64,000 bases of DNA, from positions 496,001 to 560,000 of the forward strand of contig NZ_LMAH01000002.1 in NCBI RefSeq assembly GCF_001507335.1, written 5' to 3'. Position numbers and translations under genes: made by a program. This DNA is from Chryseobacterium sp. JAH. Lineage in GTDB: Bacteria; Bacteroidota; Bacteroidia; Flavobacteriales; Weeksellaceae. This document shows positions 43,658 through 52,482 of this stretch, one piece after another (position 1 is the first letter of the stretch; every line of letters begins with the position of its first letter). The notes beneath the pieces are model-generated. The model was not told where the DNA came from, searched no databases, and worked only from the letters and a program-made list of their open reading frames with translations.

Positions 43658-44532
43658 TAGTCTTCGTCAATAAAACGTTTGGTAATCGGCGAATAGGTTT
43701 CAATTCTTCTGTCACGAAGGAAAGGCCAGTGTTTTCTCATATAATCGGTCTGTGCCAAATCTACTTCCGTTACTGCTACCTCTTCGTGATCGTGAGAACC
43801 AAGATACAATAGTTTACCCTGTGCGTTGGTCACAAAACTTCCGCCCCAGAATTTCATGGCTCCGTCCTGTTCAAATCCAACTCTGTTTACAGAAACTACA
43901 GGAAGACCGTTAGCAACAGAATGAGAACGCTGGATAGTCTGCCAGGCATTATATTGATCCTGATTCGTCTCTTCATCCTGAGTGGTGTCCCAACCTATTG
44001 CGGTAGGATAAAACATGATATCAGCACCCATTAATGCAGTAATTCTTGAAGCTTCAGGATACCACTGATCCCAACAGATCAAGACACCCACTTTCCCGAA
44101 TTTTGTAGGGAAAATCTTGTATCCTAAATCTCCTGGTGTGAAATAAAATTTTTCGTAGAATGCAGGATCATCCGGAATATGCATCTTACGGTATTTCCCC
44201 AAATAAGTTCCATCTGCATCAATAACAGCTGTAGTATTGTGATACAAACCCTGCGCACGTTTTTCAAAAAGTGACGCAATAATCACCACACCCAATTCTT
44301 TTGCAACTGGTGAAAGTGCATCTGTAGAAGGTCCCGGAATAGCTTCTGCCAGATCAAAATTATCATAATCTTCAACATCGCAAAAATAAAGCGATGTGAA
44401 TAATTCCTGTAAACAAACAATCTGTGCACCTTTCGCTGCAGCTTCTCTTATTTTTTCAATGGCTTTGTTCAGATTTTCCTGCTTGTCTGCTACACAAGAC
44501 ATCTGGACTGTACCTATTTTTACTTTTGACAT
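43657..44532 (-). CDS. aguB: N-carbamoylputrescine amidase
   Basis: Converts N-carbamoylputrescine to putrescine, CO2 and ammonia. 291 residues, nitrilase superfamily, with the catalytic triad E43 (LQELFTSLYF), K116 (YRKMHIPDDP) and C153 (LICWDQWYPE). Together with aguA it forms the plant-like/Pseudomonas-type route from agmatine to putrescine; arginine decarboxylase is not in the window. A TATTTTTG box (44551-44558, minus strand) lies 18 bases before the start. Confidence 0.95.
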   Translation of the reverse strand: MSKVKIGTVQMSCVADKQENLNKAIEKIREAAAKGAQIVCLQELFTSLYFCDVEDYDNFDLAEAIPGPSTDALSPVAKELGVVIIASLFEKRAQGLYHNTTAVIDADGTYLGKYRKMHIPDDPAFYEKFYFTPGDLGYKIFPTKFGKVGVLICWDQWYPEASRITALMGADIMFYPTAIGWDTTQDEETNQDQYNAWQTIQRSHSVANGLPVVSVNRVGFEQDGAMKFWGGSFVTNAQGKLLYLGSHDHEEVAVTEVDLAQTDYMRKHWPFLRDRRIETYSPITKRFIDED

Positions 44533-44661
44533 TTTCTAAATTTTATGATACAAAAATAATATTTTTAAAATACATACTGTGCTACTTTATTAAATGAATA
44601 GGTGCCTTCTATCAGCATTACAACAAAAGTTATCATTAAGATAATTAAAAGTAAATATACA

Positions 44662-44695
44662 AACGCCTCATAGATTCCTGAAACTATGAGGCGTT
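44662..44695. terminator. hairpin downstream of the HugZ-like gene
   Basis: Perfect 12-base arms AACGCCTCATAG / CTATGAGGCGTT around a ten-base loop. Only weak T-runs flank it, so terminator function is probable but not certain. Confidence 0.55.
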
Positions 44696-44773
44696 GTACA
44701 TGATTTACCATAATAACTGTAAATCTTCAAAGGCTAAAAGCTTACTTACTAACTAAAAATAAGCTTCGATACA

Positions 44774-45304
44774 TTATTTAGACTGATGATTGGTTTCATT
44801 TCTGTGTTGCACAACTTGCAGATTCTCGTCTACGGAATAAGCACTTCCAAATCCGTTCACATAAGTACCTTTCACAGGAGTTAAAGCAATCAAAATAAAA
44901 TCTTTCATTTCAGAAATTACCTCTACCACTTTTCCGTGAGTTTCTTTTAATTGACCTATAACAAGATTCCACCTGTCAGAATCTCTATCGATTTGACTTA
45001 CTCCAGCTTCAATCGTTAATCTTTCACGAGCATAGATTTGTTTTGTCGAAGACTCATCTTCAATAAACATGATTGAGGTTTTTCTGCCTTCAGATAAGTT
45101 TTTTGTATGCTTCGCCATAAAAGACACTATTATATAAAAAGTGTTTTCAACTTGTACAAATGGTGCATAGCTTGAGTTTGGAGTTCCTTCTGCATCTACT
45201 GTTGCAAGGATAATACTTTGAGTTCTTGCAATAAGTTCTTTTATTTTTGGACTAAGAGGTTTTGCGTGTCTTTGGGCTTCTTCCTGCGTGTGACTATGAT
45301 TCAT
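44774..45304 (-). CDS. HugZ-like heme-utilisation / pyridoxamine-phosphate-oxidase-fold protein
   Basis: 176 residues with the split-barrel flavin/heme-binding fold: IILATVDAEGTPNSSYAPFV, then ERLTIEAGVSQIDRDSD and the C-terminal VKGTYVNGFGSAYSVD typical of HugZ/HutZ heme oxygenases. It would degrade heme in the cytosol to free iron (family inference). A His-rich start (MNHSHTQEEAQRHAKP) could add ligands. No heme transporter is adjacent. Confidence 0.82.
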   Translation of the reverse strand: MNHSHTQEEAQRHAKPLSPKIKELIARTQSIILATVDAEGTPNSSYAPFVQVENTFYIIVSFMAKHTKNLSEGRKTSIMFIEDESSTKQIYARERLTIEAGVSQIDRDSDRWNLVIGQLKETHGKVVEVISEMKDFILIALTPVKGTYVNGFGSAYSVDENLQVVQHRNETNHQSK

Positions 45305-45546
45305 AATATAGATTTATGTCTGTAAAAATACATAATTTAGAATAAATAAAAATAAAACTCACTGACCACTTCAACAAAAAATGATCTTTACAGTATTGAA
45401 AAAAGGAGAAATTCCATATAGAAGAAATTTTTGACTGCAAATCTAAAAAGTTGTAAAACAGTCTATTTCGTCAAAAAATAGCCCAAAAGGGTTATTGCAT
45501 AAGTTTAGTTTAAACTATAATTTTACTTAAAACAAAACTTACGACC

Positions 45547-46350
45547 ATGAACCGAAAAACTTTTTTACAATACGCTTCTGCTGGTGTTGCAGCAGCATCT
45601 TTTCTACCATTACTGTCTTTCACAAAAAACTTAAAATCGAGTGATTATTTTATGGGAGACAAATTTCTTGTTATTAAAGGACAAGAATGGTTATTCTCGT
45701 TTACAATTGATTCCGATCTGCTTTCTAAATTTAAAGAAACCAGTGATCAAACTAAGGAAATCAAACTTTCTGGAAACACAGAAACAGACTTGGTATACAA
45801 AGCCGATTCTATAATCGAGAAAACCATAGATTCTAAAAATCTCCATTTCATTACATTTTCAATTATAAAAGATAAACTGACATCCGAGAACTTCAAATTT
45901 GCAAAAGATGCATTCGGGAAAGAATTTATAATGGAGGTACATGATAAATGCCATGCCGTAATTAGAAATGAAAAACTAAAAGTGGATCTCCCATTTAGGT
46001 ACATCAAAAATATGAGCAGTGATCCTGATGCAAATTGCTTTTTAACGTCTGCCTGTGTTTTTCACAAAGGTTTACCGGATGATTGTGCAGAGCTGATGAT
46101 TTTAAGAAATCTAAGGGAAACAGTAATGAAACCAAATCCCATTTTTAATCAGCTGATTGCAGAATACAATGTGATTGCTCCAAAAATGCTCAGCAATATT
46201 GGCGATTCAGAAAATAAGGGCGAAATACTTGAAACCATTTACAGTAATTTGGTACTACCAGCAGTTAATTTGGTAGAAGAAGGCAAAAACGAAGAAGCAA
46301 TTGCATATTATCGCGATTTTGTACAGGAAATGAAATATCTTTATTTATAA
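45547..46350 (+). CDS. exported protein with Tat-like signal and CFI-box-like cysteine motif
   Basis: 267 residues. The N-terminus MNRKTFLQYASAGVAAASF looks like a twin-arginine signal with Lys replacing the second Arg. A middle domain of unknown type (40-150) is followed by CFLTSACVFHKGLPDDC, then a LRNLRE stretch and a helical end YRDFVQEMKYLYL. The block resembles the CFI-box C-terminal domain (C-F-I-x-x-A, then LR-x-FRD). Monocistronic, with a TAATTTTA box upstream. The function is unknown. Confidence 0.65.
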   Translation: MNRKTFLQYASAGVAAASFLPLLSFTKNLKSSDYFMGDKFLVIKGQEWLFSFTIDSDLLSKFKETSDQTKEIKLSGNTETDLVYKADSIIEKTIDSKNLHFITFSIIKDKLTSENFKFAKDAFGKEFIMEVHDKCHAVIRNEKLKVDLPFRYIKNMSSDPDANCFLTSACVFHKGLPDDCAELMILRNLRETVMKPNPIFNQLIAEYNVIAPKMLSNIGDSENKGEILETIYSNLVLPAVNLVEEGKNEEAIAYYRDFVQEMKYLYL

Positions 46351-46471
46351 CGCAATAAGTGTAATTTTCTTCAAAAAAAGCTATTTCTATTATGTTACAA
46401 ATAAGTTAATTACTGTAATAATTCATATGTATGAAGTTGATGGTCAGTTTTTATATCTTAATTATATGTTG

Positions 46472-46479
46472 TAATTTTG
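46472..46479 (+). promoter_or_regulatory. -7 promoter box of ahcY
   Basis: TAATTTTG, an exact TAnnTTTG match 37 bases before the ahcY start. No TTG at 17-23 bases upstream. Confidence 0.5.
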
Positions 46480-46516
46480 CACTTTAATTATTTGAATTTA
46501 AACTTATTCATAAGAT

Positions 46517-47833
46517 ATGAGTACTACAACACAATACATTCCTTATAAAGTTAAGGATATCACCCTTGCAGAATGGGGAAGAAAAGAAATTACTCTAGCA
46601 GAAGCAGAAATGCCAGGTTTGATGTCAATCCGTGAAGAATTCGGACCATCTCAGCCATTAAAAGGTGCAAGAATCGCAGGGTGTCTTCACATGACGATTC
46701 AGACTGCAGTTTTGATTGAAACTTTGGTTGCTCTAGGAGCTGAAGTAACTTGGTCTTCATGTAATATTTTCTCTACTCAGGATCATGCTGCTGCTGCGAT
46801 TGCTGCTGCAGGAATCCCAGTGTACGCTTGGAAGGGTCTTAATGAAGAGGAATTTGACTGGTGTATCGAGCAAACTTTATTCTTCGGTGAAGACAGAAAA
46901 CCATTGAATATGATCTTAGACGACGGTGGAGATTTGACGAACATGGTTTTCGACAGATACCCTGAATTCACAAAAGACATCAAAGGACTTTCTGAAGAAA
47001 CCACTACTGGTGTTCACAGATTGTACGAAAGAATGAAAAACGGAACTTTAGTAATGCCTGCAATCAACGTAAATGATTCAGTGACTAAATCTAAGTTTGA
47101 CAACAAGTACGGATGTAAAGAATCTGCAGTAGATGCTGTAAGAAGAGCTACCGACATTATGTTGGCTGGTAAAAGAGTTGTAGTTTGCGGATACGGAGAC
47201 GTAGGTAAAGGTACTGCTGCTTCTTTCAGAGGTGCTGGTTCTATCGTTACGGTGACAGAAATCGACCCAATCTGTGCTTTACAGGCTGCAATGGATGGTT
47301 TTGAAGTAAAAAGATTAGATACTGTTGTAGATAACGCAGATATCGTAATCACTACAACCGGTAACTTCAACATCGTAAGAAAAGAGCATTTCTTAAAATT
47401 AAAAGATAAAGCGATCGTTTGTAACATTGGTCACTTCGATAACGAAATCGATATGGCTTGGTTGAACGAAAACTATGGTCACACAAAATCTGAGGTGAAA
47501 CCACAAGTTGACATCTATACTTTGGAAGAAGGTAAAGAAGTGATCATCCTTGCTGAAGGTAGATTGGTAAACCTTGGTTGTGCAACGGGTCACCCAAGTT
47601 TTGTAATGTCTAACTCTTTCTCTAACCAGACTTTGGCTCAGATTGAACTTTGGACAAACTCTGAAGCTTACGGAAATGAGGTGTATATGCTTCCTAAGCA
47701 TTTAGATGAAAAAGTTGCAGCTCTTCACCTAAAGAAATTAAGTGTTGAGTTGGAAGTTCTTTCTACTGAACAGGCTGAATACATCGGTGTAGATGTGAAA
47801 GGACCTTTCAAACCTGAATACTACAGATACTAA
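46517..47833 (+). CDS. ahcY: adenosylhomocysteinase
   Basis: NAD-dependent hydrolysis of S-adenosylhomocysteine to adenosine and homocysteine, completing the activated methyl cycle. 438 residues. Diagnostic parts: the substrate-domain [16 protein letters not shown], the DDGGDLT loop, [13 protein letters not shown], the Rossmann motif [11 protein letters not shown] and the C-terminal FKPEYYRY. Strongly optimised codons suggest high expression. It has its own promoter box and terminator. Confidence 0.97.
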   Translation: MSTTTQYIPYKVKDITLAEWGRKEITLAEAEMPGLMSIREEFGPSQPLKGARIAGCLHMTIQTAVLIETLVALGAEVTWSSCNIFSTQDHAAAAIAAAGIPVYAWKGLNEEEFDWCIEQTLFFGEDRKPLNMILDDGGDLTNMVFDRYPEFTKDIKGLSEETTTGVHRLYERMKNGTLVMPAINVNDSVTKSKFDNKYGCKESAVDAVRRATDIMLAGKRVVVCGYGDVGKGTAASFRGAGSIVTVTEIDPICALQAAMDGFEVKRLDTVVDNADIVITTTGNFNIVRKEHFLKLKDKAIVCNIGHFDNEIDMAWLNENYGHTKSEVKPQVDIYTLEEGKEVIILAEGRLVNLGCATGHPSFVMSNSFSNQTLAQIELWTNSEAYGNEVYMLPKHLDEKVAALHLKKLSVELEVLSTEQAEYIGVDVKGPFKPEYYRY

Positions 47834-47856
47834 GATTCTCTATCTTTAAAATACAC

Positions 47857-47887
47857 AATCCCATTATTCAACATAATGGGATTTTTC
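47857..47887 (+). terminator. intrinsic terminator of ahcY
   Basis: AATCCCATTAT / ATAATGGGATT stem with loop TCAAC and a T-run, 23 bases after the stop codon. Confidence 0.88.
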
Positions 47888-47921
47888 ATGTAAAACACTT
47901 TAAAACTCTCTTAGGAATTCC

Positions 47922-47929
47922 TACTTTTG
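47922..47929 (+). promoter_or_regulatory. -7 promoter box of the YD-repeat-like lipoprotein
   Basis: TACTTTTG, an exact TAnnTTTG match 18 bases before the ATG; no -33 TTG is seen. Confidence 0.45.
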
Positions 47930-47947
47930 AACAATTAAAATTTAAAA

Positions 47948-48571
47948 ATGAAAAAGTACTATTTCCTGAGTATAATGGGTTCCTTACTATTATTTAGCAG
48001 CTGCGAAAGTGAAGATGAAATCGAATTTGTAACCGATCCTGTGGAACAAAGAATATTATTGAGCAAAGTAACTACCGTTTATTACGATAATCCTGCAAAT
48101 CCCGAAACTACTGTATCAACATTAGATTATAATAATCAGGGACAACTAATTAAAACTACCTCTGCAGGTCGATCTTCAACTTTTGAATATAATGCAGCAG
48201 GAAAACCCGTGAAGACAAATCATTATAAAGCTGACGGAACTTTGGATTACTATTCATCTTATACATATAATGGTGAAGAACTTCAAAATATAAAAGCAAT
48301 CTATAATAATCCTGACCTAAATCGTACAATAAATTACACCTATACGAATGGTCACGTGACAAGCTCTACGCTTTGTCAATCAGCAAACTGTAGCAATCCT
48401 AGTACATCGACCTACACATACAACGGAGAAAATATTACCGTACAAACTTCGGTTATCGGTGGTACTGTTTCTTCATCCACCAAGCATGAATATTTGTACG
48501 ACAATCAACTTAATCCTTATTCTTTCACGAACAAATATTTAAAAATTATGATGGCGGAGCGTATGTTTTAA
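47948..48571 (+). CDS. YD-repeat-like lipoprotein, truncated by frameshift
   Basis: 207 residues as read. Lipobox LFSSC after MKKYYFLSIMGSLLL, then a beta-rich chain of YD/RHS-like units (YNNQGQLIKTTSAG, YNAAGKPVKTNHYKADGT, YTYNGEELQNI, YTYTNGHV). The frame ends abnormally in KYLKIMMAERMF. Removing the frameshift near 48537-48540 extends it by about 70 residues of the same character. It is probably an outer-membrane lipoprotein of unknown role. Confidence 0.75.
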   Translation: MKKYYFLSIMGSLLLFSSCESEDEIEFVTDPVEQRILLSKVTTVYYDNPANPETTVSTLDYNNQGQLIKTTSAGRSSTFEYNAAGKPVKTNHYKADGTLDYYSSYTYNGEELQNIKAIYNNPDLNRTINYTYTNGHVTSSTLCQSANCSNPSTSTYTYNGENITVQTSVIGGTVSSSTKHEYLYDNQLNPYSFTNKYLKIMMAERMF

Positions 48572-48753
48572 GTAAAAATAATTATACAAGCGAGAGAATC
48601 AGTTTTAAAGATAGTGCCGGTAACTGGATTCAGAATCAGCAAATTATTTATGAAGTTCAATACAACAGTGTTCAGTTACCGACTCAGGTAATCGGGCGGT
48701 CAGCAAACGGGAATAATTATGTAAAATACAATTATGAATATATCGCCCAATAA
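48538..48753 (+). pseudogene. out-of-frame 3' part of the YD-repeat-like lipoprotein gene
   Basis: In another frame the sequence reads FKNYDGGAYVLSKNNYTSE, then RISFKDSAGNWIQNQQIIYE and ends in NYVKYNYEYIAQ. This continues the YD-type beta pattern and the codon style of the upstream part. One T added to the TATTT of 48536-48540 restores NKYFKNYDGG in a single frame of 268 codons plus stop. Confidence 0.75.
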
Positions 48754-48880
48754 AAATTATACAAACCGATGTATTTTTTTAGTTCTTTGAGACGAAGGAT
48801 CACAAAAAAAGAATCTTTCAAAATCATCAAAGAATAGTGAAAAAAACATAAATAAATAATACGATTTCACTAAAATATAA

Positions 48881-48888
48881 TACATTTG
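48881..48888 (+). promoter_or_regulatory. -7 promoter box of the YiaA/YiaB-type gene
   Basis: TACATTTG, exact TAnnTTTG, 28 bases before the start codon; no -33 TTG at the right distance. Confidence 0.5.
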
Positions 48889-48916
48889 GACGAACTAAAC
48901 ATTAAAAAACATAATA

Positions 48917-49309
48917 ATGAAAAAACAGGGAGTTTCTAATGCGTTTGTTGCAGCTTCATGGGTCGCTCTGGGCGCAGGAATGATTGGCTATATTGTCGGT
49001 CTGGTAAGAGCAGAAATGCTATTAAACGAAAAAGGATATTATTTCACTATTCTATTGTATGGTTTGTTTGCCGTAGTGTCTTTGCAGAAAGCCGTACGAG
49101 ACAGAATGGAAAATATAAAGGTAACAGACATTTACTATGGCATCTGCTGGTTTGCCACTTTATCGTCTATCGTTTTATTAACCATTGGGTTATTTAATGC
49201 TACCATCTTACCTAGTGAGAAAGGATTTTACGCCTTTGCATTTCTTTTGGCTCTGTTTGGCGCTATCGCCGTCCAGAAGAACACTCGGGACAATATGATG
49301 GAGGATTAA
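48917..49309 (+). CDS. YiaA/YiaB family inner membrane protein
   Basis: 130 residues with four membrane helices in two similar halves (AFVAASWVALGAGMIGYIVG / YYFTILLYGLFAVVSLQKA, then GICWFATLSSIVLLTIGLF / FYAFAFLLALFGAIAVQKN). Each half ends with (V/N)(R)DR or TRDN, as in the YiaAB domain. The function is unknown. Own promoter box and terminator. Confidence 0.9.
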   Translation: MKKQGVSNAFVAASWVALGAGMIGYIVGLVRAEMLLNEKGYYFTILLYGLFAVVSLQKAVRDRMENIKVTDIYYGICWFATLSSIVLLTIGLFNATILPSEKGFYAFAFLLALFGAIAVQKNTRDNMMED

Positions 49310-49317
49310 ATAAAAAT

Positions 49318-49351
49318 AAAAGAGCTTACTAGATTTAGTGAGCTTTTTTAT
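49318..49351 (+). terminator. intrinsic terminator
   Basis: AAAGAGCTTACTA / TTAGTGAGCTTTTTT stem (one G-T pair) with loop GAT, directly after the YiaA/YiaB-type gene. Confidence 0.82.
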
Positions 49352-49398
49352 TTTTTAAATCTCTATTTCACAAAATAATGATATGTTTAAAAATTTAT

Positions 49399-49406
49399 TA
49401 TCTTTG
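49399..49406 (+). promoter_or_regulatory. -7 promoter box upstream of the DUF285 gene array
   Basis: TATCTTTG, exact TAnnTTTG, 124 bases before the first array gene. It is the only such box between the preceding terminator and the array and would leave a leader of about 120 bases. Confidence 0.5.
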
Positions 49407-49530
49407 TGATTCAATACCTTATCAAAATAGCAAAACTATCTTATTATCTTTAGGAATATTAAAAATCATTTTTCAATAAAACTTAAGAGGGAATGGTCCT
49501 GCTAATTATTAATACACCGATCAAAATATT

Positions 49531-51081
49531 ATGATAAAATTTTTACTGTTTGCGACATGTATTTTCTTCATTCAATTCACCAAAGCTCAGAATGAGTTTA
49601 TTACGATTTGGAAACCCGGGTTGGTTTCAAATCCTGTTCTGTTGGTAGAAGCTCCTTTTCAAGCGAACTCAAATCAAATCTGGTTTCCCGGTAGTGGTGA
49701 CAACTACACCATAGAATGGGAAGAGGTGGGTTATCCTCTCCACAACGGAATTATGACTAACGTAAACTCTACGAATCAGGTTTTAGTAGATTTCGGCACA
49801 TCTGCGGGTGATGCCTCCAGTGCAACCTACAGAGTAAAAGTATCTAATGGCAACGGGATTTTCAGACAGATAAAATTTGGAAGCGCTCAGCTATTTCCCG
49901 CGGCAGAACAACTTTTTCCAATTTGGCAGATGTTGGGAAGCGCAGATAAAATTATAGAAATAGAACAGTGGGGAAATATTTCCTGGGTTTCGATGAACTC
50001 TGCCTTTACCAATTGTAAATTGGTGCAGCTTACAGCGACAGACAGCCCAGACCTTAATAATGTGACTGATTTATCATTCATGTTTTATGGAACTCCACAG
50101 TTTATAGGAGCTAGCTCAATGCAGAACTGGAATACTTCTCAAATTCAGAATTTCCGTTTTATGTTTTCTTGTCTTTTAGAGACTTCCAATATTCCTCATC
50201 AGTTTAATTCACCTTATATAGGCAATTGGAATACTTCTTCTGCTACAGATATGAGCTATATGCTGGCAGGGAGAACTGTATTTAATCAAAGTGTAAATAA
50301 CTGGGATGTTTCTAATGTTACAGACATGAGCTGGATGTTTGGCCAGTGCATGAGTTTTAATCAGAGACTTGACAGTTGGGATACTTCAAGCCTTCAAGAC
50401 ATGCATTTTATGTTCCACATGATTCCTGTCTTTAATCAGCCATTAAATACGTGGAATACTTCTAATGTAACTGATATGGCGCATGTATTTCATGGATGTG
50501 TGGCTTTTAATCAAAATCTGAATGCCTGGAACGTAAGTAATGTCACCAGGCTAAATACATTTTTAACAAATGCCTCAAGTTTTAATCAATCATTTGAGGA
50601 TTGGAATTTAGCTTCCCTTACAGATGCTTCCGGGATGGTTCTATTAACTTCTATTGACTGTAATAACTATAGCAAAACGCTTGCAGGCTGGGCAAATAAT
50701 CCCAATACACCGAATAATATTAATTTAGCAAACGTTTCACCTGCTCAGTACGCTTCTAACGTGGTCAATAAGAGAAATATTCTGGTCAATAATAAAAACT
50801 GGATGATCTCGGGAGACTCAGTCGGAAATTGCTTATTGGCAGTTTCCGAAATTAAATCAACTCAAAAAGGTTCCATTTATCCAAACCCTGCATCAGACAC
50901 CATTCATTTTGACCATTTGCATGCTGAGAAATACAGAATCGTTGATGCAAGTGGAAGGTTAATAAAAGAAGGAAATATTGTCACAGAAATGATCAATGTA
51001 AGTACTTTACCCAAAGGAAATTATATTCTTCAAACTGTATCAAAAGATAAGGTAGAGTCTTTCAAGTTTATTAAAAATTAA
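49531..51081 (+). CDS. T9SS-exported BspA/DUF285 repeat protein, array copy 1
   Basis: 516 residues. The signal peptide ends TKA|Q, giving mature QNEFITIWKP, shared by all five copies. Residues about 20-150 form an N-terminal module (YTIEWEEVGYPLHNG, ATYRVKVSNGNG, IEIEQWGNISW). Diverged repeats are followed by five exact 25-residue repeats (FNQ..NWNTSNVTDM..MF). A cap contains DCNNYSKTLAGW. The T9SS type A CTD starts SIYPNPASD and ends FKFIKN. It is predicted to be secreted and anchored at the cell surface; an adhesin role is inferred from the BspA family. Confidence 0.9.
   Translation: MIKFLLFATCIFFIQFTKAQNEFITIWKPGLVSNPVLLVEAPFQANSNQIWFPGSGDNYTIEWEEVGYPLHNGIMTNVNSTNQVLVDFGTSAGDASSATYRVKVSNGNGIFRQIKFGSAQLFPAAEQLFPIWQMLGSADKIIEIEQWGNISWVSMNSAFTNCKLVQLTATDSPDLNNVTDLSFMFYGTPQFIGASSMQNWNTSQIQNFRFMFSCLLETSNIPHQFNSPYIGNWNTSSATDMSYMLAGRTVFNQSVNNWDVSNVTDMSWMFGQCMSFNQRLDSWDTSSLQDMHFMFHMIPVFNQPLNTWNTSNVTDMAHVFHGCVAFNQNLNAWNVSNVTRLNTFLTNASSFNQSFEDWNLASLTDASGMVLLTSIDCNNYSKTLAGWANNPNTPNNINLANVSPAQYASNVVNKRNILVNNKNWMISGDSVGNCLLAVSEIKSTQKGSIYPNPASDTIHFDHLHAEKYRIVDASGRLIKEGNIVTEMINVSTLPKGNYILQTVSKDKVESFKFIKN
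50281..50655 (+). repeat. five 75-base coding repeats (array copy 1)
   Basis: Units start with TTTAATCA (FNQ) every 75 bases. Consensus FNQ-x5-W-(D/N)-(T/V)-S-N-V-T-D-M-x2-MF. The last unit is degenerate and leads into the cap. Confidence 0.9.
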
Positions 51082-51117
51082 AAGAAAACATATCTTTCCA
51101 ATACACCAAATACTATA

Positions 51118-52443
51118 ATGAATAAAATTATCCTCATTTTCATCTGCATTCTGTTTTTTCAAATGACAAAAGCTCAAAATGAGTTTATTACAGTTTGGAA
51201 ACCGGGAGCTTCTCAACAAATTCATTTTCCTGGAAGAGGCAACAATTTTACAGTAACATGGGAAGAAGTTGGCTATCCGCAACATAACGGAAGTTTAAAT
51301 AATGTAAATTCTACTATGGAATTTATAGTAAATTTTGGCAATTCACTAAATCCCACTCCTGCAAATGCAACCTATAAAATAAAAATAAGTAACGGCAGCG
51401 GTAATTTTAGTCAAGTAAGGTTCTTCGATAGCACAGGAGTTCCGGCCTACTTAAATTCAGATCATGAAAAATTACTTGAAATTGCGCAATGGGGAAATAT
51501 ACAGTGGCAAACCTTCGACAATGCATTTACATGGTGCAGTAATATGAATGTTACTGCGACAGACGCTCCTGTTTTAACGGATGTAACTCAGATGAATGAG
51601 ATGTTTTATTTCTGCTTCTCACTTGTGGGAAATGCCAGTTTCAATACCTGGGATACTTCCACAGTAACCAATATGTTTTATATGTTTGGTGATGACACTT
51701 TTTTTAATGCCCCTATCAATGATTGGAACGTGAGCAATGTGACCAATATGTCTTACATGTTTGATGCAGCATCTAATTTTAATCAGCCACTTGGCAAATG
51801 GAATACTGTAAATGTAACAACGATGCAACATATGTTTCATGAAGCCAATTCTTTTAACCAAGATTTGAGAAGTTGGAACACTGTAAATGTGACCAACATG
51901 AACGAGATGTTTCATGATGCCACAGCTTTTAATCAAAACATTGGATTATGGAATCTAAGCTCTCTAGTAAATGGTGTAGATATGCTTAAATTATCTGGAC
52001 TCAACTGTCAAAATTACGACAATGCGTTGTTTGGGTGGAACAGTAACCCTCAGACTCCCGATAATATCAATCTCGGAGATGCAGCGCCACTACATTATAA
52101 ACATACCGCTGCAGTAAATGCGAGAAACAACCTTCTAAATAATAAAAATTGGTCTGTAACGGGAGATACTTACAGTGCATCGTGTACATCTTTCTTACAA
52201 GTTTCTGAACAAAATATAAAGATAGATCTGATTGTTTACCCAAATCCTGCATCAAATTTTATTTATATTAAAAACTTAAAAAATTCTGCAAATTATAAAA
52301 TTTCAGATGCAAGCGGGAGATTGCTGACAGGTGGGAAAATAGTTTCTGAAAAGGTGGATATAAGCAATTTATCAAAAGGAAATTACATACTACAGATCGT
52401 AACAAAAGATAAAGTTGATTCCTTTAAATTTATTAAAAACTAA
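51118..52443 (+). CDS. T9SS-exported BspA/DUF285 repeat protein, array copy 2
   Basis: 441 residues, the shortest copy. The signal peptide ends TKA|Q. The N-terminal module is abridged: the segment between WKPG and the FPGRGNNFTVTWEEVGYP strand is missing relative to the others. Four exact 25-residue repeats (FNAPINDWNVSNVTNMSYMF and following), the NCQNYDNALFGW cap, and a type A CTD (VYPNPASNFIYIKNLKN, ending FKFIKN). The CTD is nearly identical to that of copy 3. It starts 36 bases after copy 1. Confidence 0.9.
   Translation: MNKIILIFICILFFQMTKAQNEFITVWKPGASQQIHFPGRGNNFTVTWEEVGYPQHNGSLNNVNSTMEFIVNFGNSLNPTPANATYKIKISNGSGNFSQVRFFDSTGVPAYLNSDHEKLLEIAQWGNIQWQTFDNAFTWCSNMNVTATDAPVLTDVTQMNEMFYFCFSLVGNASFNTWDTSTVTNMFYMFGDDTFFNAPINDWNVSNVTNMSYMFDAASNFNQPLGKWNTVNVTTMQHMFHEANSFNQDLRSWNTVNVTNMNEMFHDATAFNQNIGLWNLSSLVNGVDMLKLSGLNCQNYDNALFGWNSNPQTPDNINLGDAAPLHYKHTAAVNARNNLLNNKNWSVTGDTYSASCTSFLQVSEQNIKIDLIVYPNPASNFIYIKNLKNSANYKISDASGRLLTGGKIVSEKVDISNLSKGNYILQIVTKDKVDSFKFIKN
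51703..52002 (+). repeat. four 75-base coding repeats (array copy 2)
   Basis: Four units in phase; TTTAATCAG/TTTAACCAA recurs every 75 bases. Two neighbouring units share WNTVNVT, indicating local duplication. Confidence 0.9.
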
Positions 52444-52482
52444 CTTTAAAAAATGACAAATTCAACAAATCAAATCATAATC

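Noticed and set aside
46351..46516. SAH or SAM riboswitch upstream of ahcY
   Set aside because: The leader is AT-rich with no conserved stem or loop that I could recognise; only a -7 box is supported.
52453..52482. Upstream ATG of array copy 3
   Set aside because: It adds ten polar residues before an otherwise standard signal peptide; other copies start directly at the peptide.
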